In this document: piece after piece, positions 11,600 to 22,502 of the stretch
Layout of the letters: each line of letters begins with the position of its first letter
How positions within the stretch are numbered: position 1 is the first letter of the stretch
Assembly (NCBI GenBank): GCA_030770545.1
Contig: CM061109.1
Location: forward strand, 4,216,001-4,280,000
Direction of reading: 5' to 3'
Length of the DNA stretch: 64,000 nt
Source: Macropodus opercularis
Taxonomy: Eukaryota; Chordata; Actinopteri; Anabantiformes; Osphronemidae
The notes under the pieces: model-generated
What the model saw: the letters and a program-made list of their open reading frames with translations, nothing else
Database searches by the model: none
What the model was told of the DNA's origin: nothing
Translations under genes and position numbers: made by a program

Positions 11600-13755
11600 A
11601 TCACTGTGGTCACAAGTCATGGTTGTTGCTCTGTGCTGTGTGTAGTTTCAATATAATAATAATAGGAAGCCGAACACACTACTTATAGTGGCAGCACTTC
11701 AAAACGTGATCCGTTTTCATTGCAGTATCTTTGCGTCTCCACAACGTTTTAGTTTTTTTTCCGCAAAAAGCTCTGAATTGTTATCTGAAAAACAGCGTTT
11801 TTGTCTTACAACTATCTTCCGTTCACTGCAAAGTTATAATGGCCGTGTCTTGTGTTTGATGTTGAAAGGCTTTAAAGACAGCAGGCATCTCCCAAAATAT
11901 CTACACACACACTGTATCACGTCTGCTGTGATATAAATATCTCCACATATTTCTGTGGCCGCGATGTAATTAATATATGATACTTTGCACTTTTAAAAAT
12001 GTGCATATAACTATTCTGTTGTCACAATTTCTGCCGGTAAGTGAACTTCACTATAATGTTTGTCTCTTGTAGAGAATTTCTGTATGAAGCCTTCTCTATG
12101 GTAAATAATCCAACAGTGTTGTTTAGATACAGTGAGTGAAAACAGGGAACGTTTGATCACATCGCTTCCCACAGCAGGTGTATTCATATGTTAATGTTCA
12201 CTCCTCACCTTGGCTTCAGCCGCCAAGCGGTGAAAGGCTGCTGAGAAGCCACCACGTTTTACAGGAGCCTTCCTGGTTTGTAAACTGCAGCATCGTCAGA
12301 AAAACGCACAGTTAAAGCTCCTCATTCAAGCTGCACCGTCATTGTTACCATTGTATCAATTGTATCATTCAACTTCAGCTGAACTTTCAGTCCTTTGCTG
12401 CTGCAGCCAAGGTGAGAATTCTCGTTTCCATCTGATTGCAACGATCTTAACGTGGGGGAGGGGACGTCTTTGCCTTTAGCTGGATGTCGGTGGAGATTCT
12501 CAGTCATCCAGCTGAGGTTGTCTGAAAGTTGATTCATACATGTGTGTTTTTTTACACGTATTTAAAGTGGATGGTTGTGTGGAGTTTATTTATTTAAGGT
12601 GTCTGTATGTAACCAACAAACTGAATGAATGACGACATTAACATCGATAAATTCGTCCCCAGATCCTGAGCTAAACAACAGTGCGTATTTCTTGTCTAGT
12701 GTGTCCCAACACCGTGTTTTGTCAAGGAGTGAATCGTCTGAAGCGTCTTTTAATTCATACATTTTGTGTATTGGTCTCCGCTGGACTCATCACGTCCTGT
12801 CAGCTTGTGGGCGCTGGTGGCAGCAGCTCACTTCAGTTCACAAAGCGCAGAAGACAAGGTAAACAAAACAGTTATGTCAAGCATTATATCTTTCAAACAC
12901 GCGTCCATATGTCTGTTATGAGTTGATTAAAAGGAGATTTTAGAAATTAAAATCAGGCAGAAACTCGGGTCGCCAAAACGGGAACCGCTGAACTACACAA
13001 GACACCGCCAGGGTGGCTTCACAGGTGTTCTTGTCTGAATGGATGTAGCCACCATTGAATGAGATTTTCTTGTATAAATTTCCATTTTAGTGAACCTTAC
13101 TCTTTTATTGAGTTGGGAGTTTATATTATAACGTCTGATAACTACATAAATAAAGAATTCACAGAAATCCTCGGTACAGTACTGTGTGGTTGTAGGACTA
13201 GCCATGACCGGCTATAAGTGTCAGCCCATCGCCACCTACAGGTCATTTAGACGTAACACACGCTGTGCCTCGGCAAAAATGCAGTGGAAACGTGGCAGAA
13301 ATGACAAACCAACGCGGTGGAATACGACACTTTTAACAGCTACCACTGTATTTCGTACAGATTTGAGTCAGGGTTTTGTGTGGAACTGTGTTTAATTTGT
13401 GGTTGAAGCCATGGTTAACCTGATGAACATGTTGGTTCTCTTTCGCTCATGGGGCCCTTGCAGGGAGTGAACTGTAGCTCATACGTTTAGGATACTACTT
13501 TGTGCCCTGGATTTCATTTTTACATCATTGGTGTAACACCTGTTGTTATCAAACCTTAAGTTCTTCTTATTATAATTGTGCATTTCTTCATCTGTTGTAC
13601 ATTCAAAGTATTGTTTTAAATGTGATCCATGGCACCAATTGATATGTTGCTGTGATACTTACTGTTATCCCTAGAAAAGGCCACGTCATCTTGTCAGTTT
13701 TAATGTAGTTGCTTTTTCAGGGATCATTTTCATCCAGTAATAGTTTTAAATTCTA
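11600..13755. other. Non-coding stretch, copy A
   Basis: Only short frames occur (for example 12322-12537 minus, 12629-12926 plus, 13186-13395 plus), each duplicated in block B without sign of selection. The interval near 12490-12530 contains the word 'ggagattctcagtcatccag', which belongs to a dispersed fish repeat also seen near 27860 in the opposite orientation. Copy B carries about 110 extra bases here (50504-50622). I cannot assign a gene. Confidence 0.4.
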
Positions 13756-13759
13756 TTAA

Positions 13760-15652
13760 CACTAGAAGTCCCAGAGAGCAGCCATTTGGCTTTTCTACCT
13801 ATAAAACCCGCAGGACAGCCGATGGGCTGGAAGTCTTTAGGCTAATATCCTTAATCAGCTGTGAACAGTTGCTTTTGTTATGTAAACAATGTGGGGCCAT
13901 GCTGAACCACTTCAAGGAAACTTGTGTTTCACTTCATCTTAGGGAGAAATCAACACATGTTTTTTTCCTTTGTTGCTGAGGTTTATTGATAAAAATAGTA
14001 CAAAATAAAAAAAAAGAAACCAACCATTTGTACACATATTTACAAATAATATTAAAAAGTGAGTGAGTACATTCCAGCAATCACTCACAATCCTGGCACT
14101 GCCATTGTATCTCCCGTCTGCATTTACCACATGTGTATCTGTAGTAGTGAACACATCGCACAGTGGCATGATTGTTCTTGCCTTGGTGTTTGACCTGACA
14201 CATGGCTCTTTTTCCAGGGCTTGGTGTGGAGGTTTGTGTCCGAAGCAATTGTTCTTTTCTTGCCTTCTTCGCACACATATGAGAGTTAGCCAACTCTCTT
14301 GCAAGCTCCACCAGGAAGTCCACCCGTCTTTCCTGCATTCAGGTGCCTGCTTGATACAGCACATGTGCATTCAGTGCTGTCATGTCAATCATGTTATAGA
14401 ACACGGCAACTGGCCAGCGCCGTGTCCCTGTGCGGACAGTGTACTCCCGCACCATCTGGTCCATCACATCCACGCCGCACTTTGTGGTGTTGTAAAGAGT
14501 GACAGTGTTTGGCTTCCTTTTGGTGGTATTATCAGTCTGAATCACGCTGTGCATGCTGCTAAGAATGTAGACGGTCTTCTTCCGTTTGGGCGCATACGCC
14601 GTCAGTGTAGCAGCAGTGGTTGAAAACACCTAATAAATAAGATAAATAGTTGTTTTCATAGCACTTTTACACACAATGACAAACTTGGCGGTGGTGATTC
14701 TAAAAATTAGAAACACTTAAACATAGAACCACAAAAGACGTGCAACATACCTGAGTGGTGAATTCATTGCGATCTGTGTGTCTAGCGGATTGAGGGATTT
14801 CCCGGCGAATCTTGTTGACTGTGCCGAGGATGGTGGTTTTCCAGCTAAGAAGTTTATGCGCAAGTGACAGCGATGTGAAGAAAATTGTCCGTGGTAACCA
14901 CTGGGACGACTAGGGTCCTTGCCAAGATATGGGAGGACATTACAAATGTACTTGGATTTTAGGTCGCAAGCCACCCAAAACTTGATCCCAGGTTTGGTCA
15001 GGTTTAGTTGCAATATACTGCAAGTTCATCAACGGTGATATGTAGACCAGGGTTGTTGGATGTGATGCAATTGGTGACAAATGATCCGCACACACTGGAA
15101 ATGGCAGCAAACTTATCAGTCTTTGTTCGATCACCCTGGGTGGACCTGTCATCAAAGCGTAGGTGTCGCATGATGTCTTGGAAGCGGTTTTGCGGCATTG
15201 TTCCAATGATATTTGGGTTTCCCAGGTTTGCTAACCAGCAGTCACGTAGTGATGGAACCTTGGTAAGCCCCCGCAAGATGACAATTGCAATAAATGCCAT
15301 TAGTTCAGGGAGGGCCATGAACCAATGAACATGCTCCGTTTCCTGTGCATGTTGAATAGTCCATTCTTGAATGCTATGAAGCATGTCAAGAGTGATGAAA
15401 CACAGGAAGCTCTGAAGGCGACTCGAGATACTTTTCCTTAGCCGGTCAATCAAGTTCTCTGCTTTTAGCAGCAATCCCTCCCCCACACATACAAACAAGC
15501 CACCAGCAACCATTCACACACACACCCCCAACCCCCCTGCAGATTGCTCAGGTAATGACCATATTTACACATGAATTGATGCTAATGGTAGCCAAAAGAC
15601 TAGCCATTTAGCATCCACTTGGCTAAAGGAGGGTTACAAATCTCTGGGACTT
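13760..15652 (-). mobile_element. piggyBac-type DNA transposon relic, copy A
   Basis: The left end is a TTAA (13756-13759) followed by CACTAGAAGTCCCAGAGA, as expected of a piggyBac insertion. The right end has 12 bp of the matching inverted terminus (TCTCTGGGACTT, 15641-15652). The outermost bases and second TTAA are missing because an L2-type LINE fragment is fused there. Minus-strand transposase remnants fill 14081-15513. The element is therefore terminally broken and cannot be mobile as it stands. The same structure, further split by a LINE, is present at 52011-57846. Confidence 0.8.
14081..15513 (-). pseudogene. piggyBac transposase (DDE_Tnp_1_7-like) pseudogene, copy A
   Basis: The minus-strand pieces match the piggyBac/PGBD transposase fold in order. 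The N-terminal DDE part (15513-15004) reaches the first catalytic Asp in a TVDEL word. The middle part is 15013-14756. The C-terminal DDE part (14629-14339) has a GVDVMDQM word that supplies the last catalytic Asp. A Cys/His-rich tail (14338-14081) with CGKC and CQDC pairs resembles the family zinc finger. Pieces 2 and 3 are separated by a GT-AG interval (14750-14630) that looks like an intron. A frame break lies near 15007 and an in-frame UGA at 14341-14339. The usual Asp after the 'SSMH' word appears absent. The N-terminus is missing, and all these defects but the LINE are shared with copy B. Confidence 0.8.
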
Positions 15653-15835
15653 TTCCTCTACACTGTTGCTATTAAAATGAACAATTTATTGATTGGCTAC
15701 AATTAAAAGCTTGTTCTATGTGGGATTTGTTGGGTCTAGTTGTGTAAGGTCTCAAATCTTACTTGTAAAGTGCCTTGAGATAACTGATGTAGTGGATTGG
15801 TGCTATATAAATAAAGTTGATTTGAATTGAATTGA
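15651..15835 (+). mobile_element. L2/CR1-like LINE 3' fragment, plus strand, copy A
   Basis: The sequence from 'ttttcctctacactgttgct' to the ATTGAATTGAA tail is the reverse complement of the 3' UTR end of the LINE at 53300-57239. Its 5' edge coincides with the broken piggyBac terminus, with a few T's shared at the joint. Only about 185 bp remain. The downstream flank matches the inverted copy at 2599-2735. Confidence 0.75.
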
Positions 15836-15979
15836 AAATTTAATCTATTTTTATTTCACTTTTTATCCTTTATCCTTTCCTCTACATGATCCTGGATGAG
15901 AATCCTCTGTGTCCCGATCAGTCCTGCGCCTGGACTGTTACTGCAGCTTTAACCTGAGAGCAGATAGCTGAGAAAAGAT

Positions 15980-16390
15980 AGATAACAAAAACACCACATT
16001 CAGTCTGGAACAGCTGAACCTGTCACCAATAACAACCAGCTCCTCCTTTGCTTGGGTTTAAGATTGAGCTAAGATGGTAAATTATTATTACATTATATAA
16101 CAACAACATCAAAGATCAGTCAGTCGGGTCTTTATGTCATGAGCTCAGGTTTTATTGTGTACGTGAGCTGGGAGGGAGACCTCCTGCTCAGAATGAACTG
16201 CAGTTTGGCTACTCGTCCTGCTGAAGGAATCAGCAGTGTCGCTTAGGGGGCCCCCTCCTCCATGATGGTAGACGCTGGTTCCATGTGTTTTCCTGCAGAA
16301 AACACTTAAGTGTAAACTAATGATCTGATTTTCATGGGATCTCTTATCCATTAGTTACCATTAGTCACTAAAGCAAAGCTTCATGCAATG
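15980..16390. other. Intergenic stretch before the AC microsatellite, copy A
   Basis: A minus-strand 68-codon frame (16145-16351) has a possible acceptor (TTTTCTGCAG) inside it, suggesting a terminal exon. However, an AATAAA falls inside the frame a few codons before its stop, and copy B deletes the acceptor bases near 58524. I therefore do not call a gene. Confidence 0.3.
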
Positions 16391-16396
16391 TTAAAC

Positions 16397-16399
<3 letters not shown>

Positions 16400-16491
<92 letters not shown>
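16400..16491. repeat. (AC)45 microsatellite, copy A
   Basis: This is an uninterrupted dinucleotide run of about 45 AC units. The same locus in copy B (58622-58651) has only about 14 units. Confidence 0.98.
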
Positions 16492-16495
<4 letters not shown>

Positions 16496-16719
16496 CTGTC
16501 ACACACACTTTCATAGCACTACCTTATTTGTGTTTTATTGTAACTTCCTGATCTGATATGGTATCTGCCCACTAGACAATATATTTTCCCAGGCATCTCG
16601 CAGTCACGGTCACTATTTTCCATTTTTCAATCATTCTATGTAATACTGTTATCTTTAACACAGTCACTCTGCCACCTCTGTTGTTGCTGATAACCTTGCT
16701 GAACACTCAGTAGCTGGGT

Positions 16720-17447
16720 TTGTTGACAGTTTCAGTGGTTCATATGTTTGCAGATTTTGTGTTGGAGAGCGGCCCCATATCAGGACAGGGGCATTCCCTG
16801 GTAGATCAAAACAGCAACACCAGTTGGATGTTGAAGCAGCCTTGGCAAGTAGTACCCATAGCCATGGAGTTAAAAGGCAGTGTGCAATTCCTCAAAGGTT
16901 GAATCAGGCATGGCAGTTGTTAATGACACTCAAAGATGCTGTTGAGTTGGTTATGTCACCCATCCACACTGATGAAAGCATAGGTCACCTAGATAGGTCC
17001 ACACAGATTTAACATTGTTTTCCCAGAAGGGAAATTGATTCCCAAGCATCATTTTGTCGAGCATTACCCGCAGCTCATTAAAGCATTTGGCCCACTAGTG
17101 TTCTTATGGACAATGAGGTTTGAAGCCAAGCACCACTTCTTTAAGAAGAGTCAAGAATTCCATTAGAGGTTGTAAATAAGAACATTCAAGAATTTGTATT
17201 GCAGAAATGTCCTGGAGAGACAGTTGTTCATTTGACAAATAAGGCTGAATATCAGGGGACCTGTTACAGCATTGGCATGATGTTGATATATGGCTCCACT
17301 GGTGGGTTGCCCGACTTTGCTGAAATACTGCAAATCACCATTGTTCATGACAACTTGGTGTTTGTAGACAGATTGCAAAGTGCATGGTACTGTGAGCATC
17401 TTAGATGCTTCAAGTTGGAGGACACTGGCACAGTCACAACTCACTGA
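16720..17447 (+). pseudogene. Transposase-like teleost protein fragment, copy A
   Basis: Several plus-strand frames carry pieces of a protein type I recall from large uncharacterised, transposon-derived fish proteins. One piece is a WTMRFEAKH-like word translated from about 17110-17140. Another is the 82-residue open piece 17199-17447, containing VHLTN, YGSTGGLPDF and SAWYCEHL words. Frames are broken between the pieces, for example around 16902, 17012 and 17163. It lies directly upstream of the SAMD3-like segment in the same orientation, and the two may derive from one gene or element. The function is unknown. The family assignment is from memory and moderately sure. Confidence 0.5.
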
Positions 17448-17574
17448 CATAAAGCCACTGTCTGCCTATTCAACGGAAGGCTGTCGAATGGTTTCTCTGA
17501 AACACCACATCTACTTGACAAACTAGGTAAAGAATCAATTCACAATCATCTTGTGAATTGTTGTTGTGTGACAC

Positions 17575-20390
17575 GTGCAAACAGAACCTTCTGTCATTAC
17601 ACTGACTCCCATGAATGAGGCTGCGTGTTCCTTTCCTGCGTCAGTGGCTCAGACTTTCCAGGATGACAGTTCCTCAGTCACTTCATCTGACACGTTGTTG
17701 TTGTTCCACAGGTTGTTCCACAGTCACTTCATCTCATTCAGCCCCCAGAGTATCGATCCCACCCCTGGCCACATAATTTTGCGGTACCCACTTTTTCATT
17801 TGATGTTGAAATCCTCCTTCAAGAAGGAAATAAGGTTTATGAATGTGATGGCTCACTTCTTCAGAATCCAAGCTTGAACTCATGACTCATACTTGAGAAA
17901 CTTGCTAGAGCAATATTCAACTACACTGCTTGTCCCACCGGACTTCAAATACAGGCAGTTACAGAAGCTTTGATTAAAAAACATCCCTGCCTAAAAGAGC
18001 CTGGATCCTCAGTTTCAAGCATGTATGGGTGGCAGCAACGTCTTAAATAAAAGACGGCTAATTACCGCTTTAAAATGAGAAGACGTGATGTACCTTGTCC
18101 TGAGCTTGACATAAACTCCTTGAAAAGGAAAACTCCTGGTAAAAAAAACCTGCACAAAATTGCAAGAGGCCAAAAAGAGCAGAAGTGAACTATCTACCTC
18201 CACATCCAAGTGGAGAAAGTCTGGAAATGGAGAGACATGACCTTCTTAATGAGGTTAAGAAGAAGAACAACACAAAGGTGATTCAAGAGAAAATGTCAAA
18301 GACATTCTCTTATAGAAGGTTCGAAGTCGTAAGTGGAAGTCCAGCTGCTGATGACTTCAAAGAGAGGTGGCCTGCTTTGTTTTGTGAAAGTGGGGTAGGT
18401 GAATCTTTAAAATTATAAAAATATTATGTGCTTTTCTGAGAACTAACATTATTTGATATTACAGTACAGTATATACAGTAAAGCACATTCCTGTTAAAGT
18501 AAGTTAAGTTAAAGCCAAATTAATAATCTTTATTTGGAGTTGATGATTGTAAATAGTTTATATCCATGTCATAAATTGTACTTTAGCTCTCGACCATTAG
18601 CCCATTTTCTAAAGTTGTACATTCTGTTTTTTCAGGAGAATAACCACAATATCTCTGGAGCAGACCTTCATGTACAACCTAGATAAGTATACACCAAAAC
18701 TTACTGCCCTGATGAAAGCCAAGGGAGGTGTTTTGGGACCAAGTTGAGGCCCTTCTTGGACAGGCTGAGTGGGGTATGTCCTGAATGTGGTAGCTTCTGT
18801 CTGTCTCTATATATTCCATTTTTCTATTTGCTTGAATTGCTGCTCTGTTTGATTTTGAATTTTCTTCTGTATGAGTAATGATCCACTGTGGTTCTTTCAA
18901 CAGATGCAAAGCAGTCAGATGAGACGTGACGCTGTTATCCGCAGCCTTATATTATATCTTGGTGAGAAAGAAGAGGAGCTTTTTGAAGATTGCACGGTAA
19001 TGCATGAAAATGTTCCTGTTCTTTTCCCCTCATTCGTTTGGATCGTCTGCCAGGGTCCAGTCCTGCTCCGGTCCGTGATCAACACAACTGTAGTAGAAAA
19101 AGTTCATGCATATAAAGATATTTGTAGCGGAATATATATATTTAGCACATATGCATTTAGTTCAGGCTAAAGGGTTTAGAAAAGAGTAGAACAGGTAGAA
19201 CAGGTCCTGTCTAGGCTGTGCAGGCTTGCTGGCCTTGGGTCCGAAGACAATCTGGCTTTTAGACAAAACAGTCTGAGCTGTTGAACAAAGGAATTTGGAC
19301 AAACAATTCTTGGTATGAAATCTTCACATTTTGACGCATGTTCAGGGTTTAAAACCACCTCTCTAGAAGGAGACGGGGGAGATGTGAGCTGTGCTGGGCT
19401 GGGAGACACAGCCAGCGTCTCCCAGCCTGGGCTCCGTCCTTCCCCACACGCGTCTGTGAGCATCTCCCGCAGGAGAGAGAGGTGACTTTGTTTTCCTGTC
19501 TGCATATTTTCTCATCTCACCACTGAAAATAAATTCATGTTTGATTATTTGAACCTAATGCTGCCTCGGCTTGAATTCCTCTGAGTTGGGACATCTCTGA
19601 CCACTACACAAGCAGGAGCAAGTAACCAAATCATCCGGTCCCTGAAACAAAACGAGCCACATTGTTTACTCGAAATGAGGACGATCCTCCTCATTTCTTC
19701 CTTACTGATATTTACTGGTATTTACTGGTATTTACCACTGCTTCAGATTCAACCATTTGCACACACAAACACTCACAATCAGGTTGGGTTGACACACTGG
19801 GGGGCATCTTGGAGATTCAATGTCTGGCCCAATGACACTTTCATTGTAATCTGGATTTATCAAGTCGTAGATTTTCCTAGGCTACATTAAACTGGCAAGA
19901 GGCACAGTCTGTAGCTGAGAGCAACATTAAATCCACATTTTTGCAAGGGCTACAGTTTGTGTTGTGGATCTAGCTTGTCCCATTATTTAAGACTGATTCA
20001 TTGGTAATGTACAGGTGTTTTCCTTGTTCATTATGCATTATCAACTAAGTTACTTAGCAATATAAGACTTAATTTGTGGTATTTTGTATGCAGGAGGACA
20101 GACGCAGCGATGCCTCTCACCACATCCTTAGGATCCTGGTCGTCCATAGAGGAGATGGAGAGGATCCAGTGGACGTATCAATAATTCTGGAAGGCAAGGG
20201 GATGCTTACAGGATGCAGCAGCACTGCTACAGCTTGTTCACTACTTATGGGGCTGATTTATACCCTCAACCTTGCCTACCCCCCTGTACTGCGTTATACC
20301 TTTGAGGTGTTTCAGAAACTTTTTCTGGAACTGGACATGATTAAACTTTCTCCAAAAGTACAAGCTCTTAAGCTTAAGCTGTTAACTTAA
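17575..20390 (+). pseudogene. SAMD3-like teleost gene remnant, copy A
   Basis: Exon pieces match the C-terminal two thirds of teleost proteins usually named sterile alpha motif domain-containing protein 3-like (recalled, not searched). A TFSFDVE-like word lies near 17800. A long Lys-rich exon ends at 18394 with a GTAGGT donor. Further exons are 18636-18773, 18904-18996 (31 codons) and a terminal exon 20094-20390 ending in TAA. All four boundaries are GT-AG. The gene is broken: an in-frame TAA lies near 18047, frames shift around 17720-17800 and near 18740, and the N-terminal exon present in copy B is removed by a 589-bp deletion at 17575. An AATAAA follows at 20852. The role of this family is not established; no SAM domain is visible in what remains. 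Confidence 0.6.
19123..19608 (+). mobile_element. Possible solo LTR inside the SAMD3-like intron, copy A
   Basis: The segment begins TGTAGCGG and ends CCACTACA, giving TG...CA ends with a 5-bp inverted terminus. It has a TATA-like run just inside the left end and an AATAAA near 19529 about 80 bp before the right end, which together fit an LTR. No target-site duplication is visible (left flank 'gatatt', right flank 'caagca'), so it may be misdelimited. It is present at the same place in copy B (61854-62339), so it predates the duplication. Confidence 0.35.
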
Positions 20391-20851
20391 ATGACAGTAC
20401 TGAACTGTTCAACAGTACTGTCAACGTTTGTCTTTTAGGTGAATTTTAGTTTCTGTGATTGATGTTTGTGGCCATGCTAACATTTTATCTGTAACTGTTA
20501 ATGCTTTTAAGGTAAGGCTATTCTAGATCAAAACTTTGAGTAGTGGTGGTAATGTTGGTGGCTGGATTTAGCTTAACATGAACTTTTATTTTGTACATTT
20601 GTGGCATTTCTTTCTGTTTTATTATTTTATTTTGACATGCAAAATTAGCCTTAGCCTCTGTTATTTTGCATCACAGAACAGTAAAACACTCAGGGTAGAT
20701 TTAAGTTATTCTTCATTTTAGAATACAGCAAATTAAAACTTGCTTTGGCTACTGAAAATCTTTGTATCTGTGTCTTGAAATGAACCGTGTTTAGAAAATA
20801 CAATGTTTAATTATATTCTATTTTGTGATTTGTGATCAATGTTTATGAAAA

Positions 20852-20857
20852 AATAAA
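20852..20857 (+). terminator. Poly(A) signal AATAAA, copy A
   Basis: A canonical AATAAA lies about 460 bp after the SAMD3-like stop codon, in an A/T-rich 3' UTR-like stretch conserved in copy B (63602-63607). It is the likely cleavage signal for that transcript. Confidence 0.5.
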
Positions 20858-21299
20858 GATTGATTTTGCAATGTAGTACATTTGGTAACATTTACATAAC
20901 TATAGTGAGTAAAACAAAATCATACAAGTGAATAAATTTAACAGTCAATTAAAAAACAATATAATAAAATGTACTCAACTATTAGAACAAGATTTACTTA
21001 ATATTTTCTTGCTCATGAGGAGCCTGTGGAAAAAAATAAGTGATTTTAATAAAAGTAAATCATTACTTAAGTAAAATTAGGTAATATTTAATTTGCCTTT
21101 TCAATTGTGTTAAGATTAGTAGCAAGTACATTTAACTTTATTCTGGCAGGTAAGCTGTACTTAATATTTTGGCAGTAAAATGTACTTACAAAGCATAAGC
21201 GCACATTGTTACGAGGATTAAATCAAGTAACTCCGACAAATTAGTAAATTTTATTTTAGTGTATAATCTGACAATGCTGTCTCTTCAAACAGTTCCAGT

Positions 21300-22160
21300 G
21301 GCACAAGACCAGGTTGTATGGCCAACGTTCTCACAAGTTTTTAACTATACAAGGACCCCCTGCTAACTGCCATTCAATATTCCAGCTAGAAACACGACAC
21401 TGTCCCTGTTTAGATCCACTCATCAGCCTCGCACAAGCTTTTGCCAAATACACAGCCATAGATGATGAGACGAGACAATTATTGCAAATATTCCCACCAT
21501 ACACGGTATCATATACAATAACATGCATATGGACATTCCCAACATCAGCAGGACACTTATTCATCCTGTGTGGACTGGTTTTGTGATAATATGCAACCTG
21601 CATCACTTCCTCTGAATACTACTCAAGCAGATCCAGTTGAAGCCCCACTCAATGATGCAAACATCACACATTCTGACACATAAAACACATAAACATTCTC
21701 TGGGCCACTCAGGTCTGAACTCCTGACGTGGCCAAACCTAATTTTGAACAAGAAACAAGCCCCTAACTTACTTAGTTGAGACACTTTGCCCGCATCAGAG
21801 GCTTATGTTGAGCCTTTTGCCTCGGAGAACCGAGAAAGCTCAAGAACCAACTCTTTCTTTCTACTGCACCATGATGCGTGATGGCGATCAGAGTCCACGG
21901 ACTAGGAACATCAAGGATGGATTCAAGTTCCAGGCTCAGCACCACACGTCGCTCTCATCATAGGGTTAAGAGATGCAACAGAAAGAATACAACCTACCAC
22001 ACGAGGATTAATGGACCAAGGGAGTAATGATCAAAACTAGGAGTATGTGCAACACCCCAATCTTTCCAAAGAAAACCAAACATCAATGACTATAAGTTAG
22101 ATCAACACTCATTAATGCAATAGTACAGGAATAACATCTTACTGTACCAGACCCACACAC
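21300..22160. other. Unassigned stretch at the edge of the spacer
   Basis: Opposed 90-codon frames (21314-21586 plus, 21331-21606 minus) overlap. The plus frame has a Cys-rich end that might be a scrap of a retroviral structural gene, but the order relative to the pol pieces downstream does not support this. No confident feature. Confidence 0.3.
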
Positions 22161-22169
22161 ACTGCTGTC

Positions 22170-22500
22170 CAACATTCCTCCAGGAATGGGCTGGTATACT
22201 GTGATCTTCATCATCTAGATATTCAATCCACAACACTGATGTATGTGGCCTATGATGGCATTTTGATCTGCTCAAAAAGTAAAAAGCAGTGTGAAAGACT
22301 CAACTGCAGTATTTAAGGCCTTAGCAGCTGGACGTCATAAGCTCAGTAAAAGCAAGCTGCAGTTCTGTCAGAAAACTGTAGAGTCGTTGGGACGGCAGCT
22401 TAGTGGTGAAAAGAGGCTTATAGCACCGTCTCAGGTAGAAGCTGTAATAAAAGCTCCCCAACCACTAACTCTGGGACAGAAGTTGTCATTTTTGGGGATG
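22170..22500 (+). pseudogene. Retrovirus-like pol (reverse transcriptase) relic, 5' part
   Basis: Plus-strand translation shows a degraded RT catalytic neighbourhood near 22250-22285 (ILICS following the expected aspartate region). It is followed by an RT-connection-like stretch ending in an SFLGMAGF word at about 22484-22508, typical of endogenous retrovirus pol. Stops and frame changes occur before 22291. The pol reading is cut at about 22503, where a LINE fragment begins, and resumes after 23305. It is an old, inactive endogenous copy. Confidence 0.6.
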
Positions 22501-22502
22501 GC

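Larger units (their letters stand above)
9541..21290. repeat. Segmental duplication, block A
   Basis: This block aligns collinearly with 47674-64000. The coordinate offset is about 38,131-38,250 before 15050, 42,194 after the LINE insertion, 42,160 after the microsatellite, and 42,731 from 18 kb onward. Each step is explained by a discrete indel. Sequence between the indels is nearly identical, including introns and dead transposons, so this is a recent large duplication. Homology fades around 21,230-21,290, where copy A has 'gcacattgttacgagg' and copy B differs. Confidence 0.95.

Noticed and set aside
14063..14623. 186-codon plus-strand frame (and its copy at 52313-52873)
   Set aside because: It lies antisense to the piggyBac transposase, whose minus-strand frames carry the recognisable motifs.
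16145..16351. Minus-strand terminal exon
   Set aside because: The possible acceptor is deleted in copy B, and the poly(A) signal falls within the frame.
21314..21586. Retroviral envelope fragment upstream of the pol relic
   Set aside because: The order would be wrong (before pol), an overlapping antisense frame of equal length exists, and I see no firm motif.
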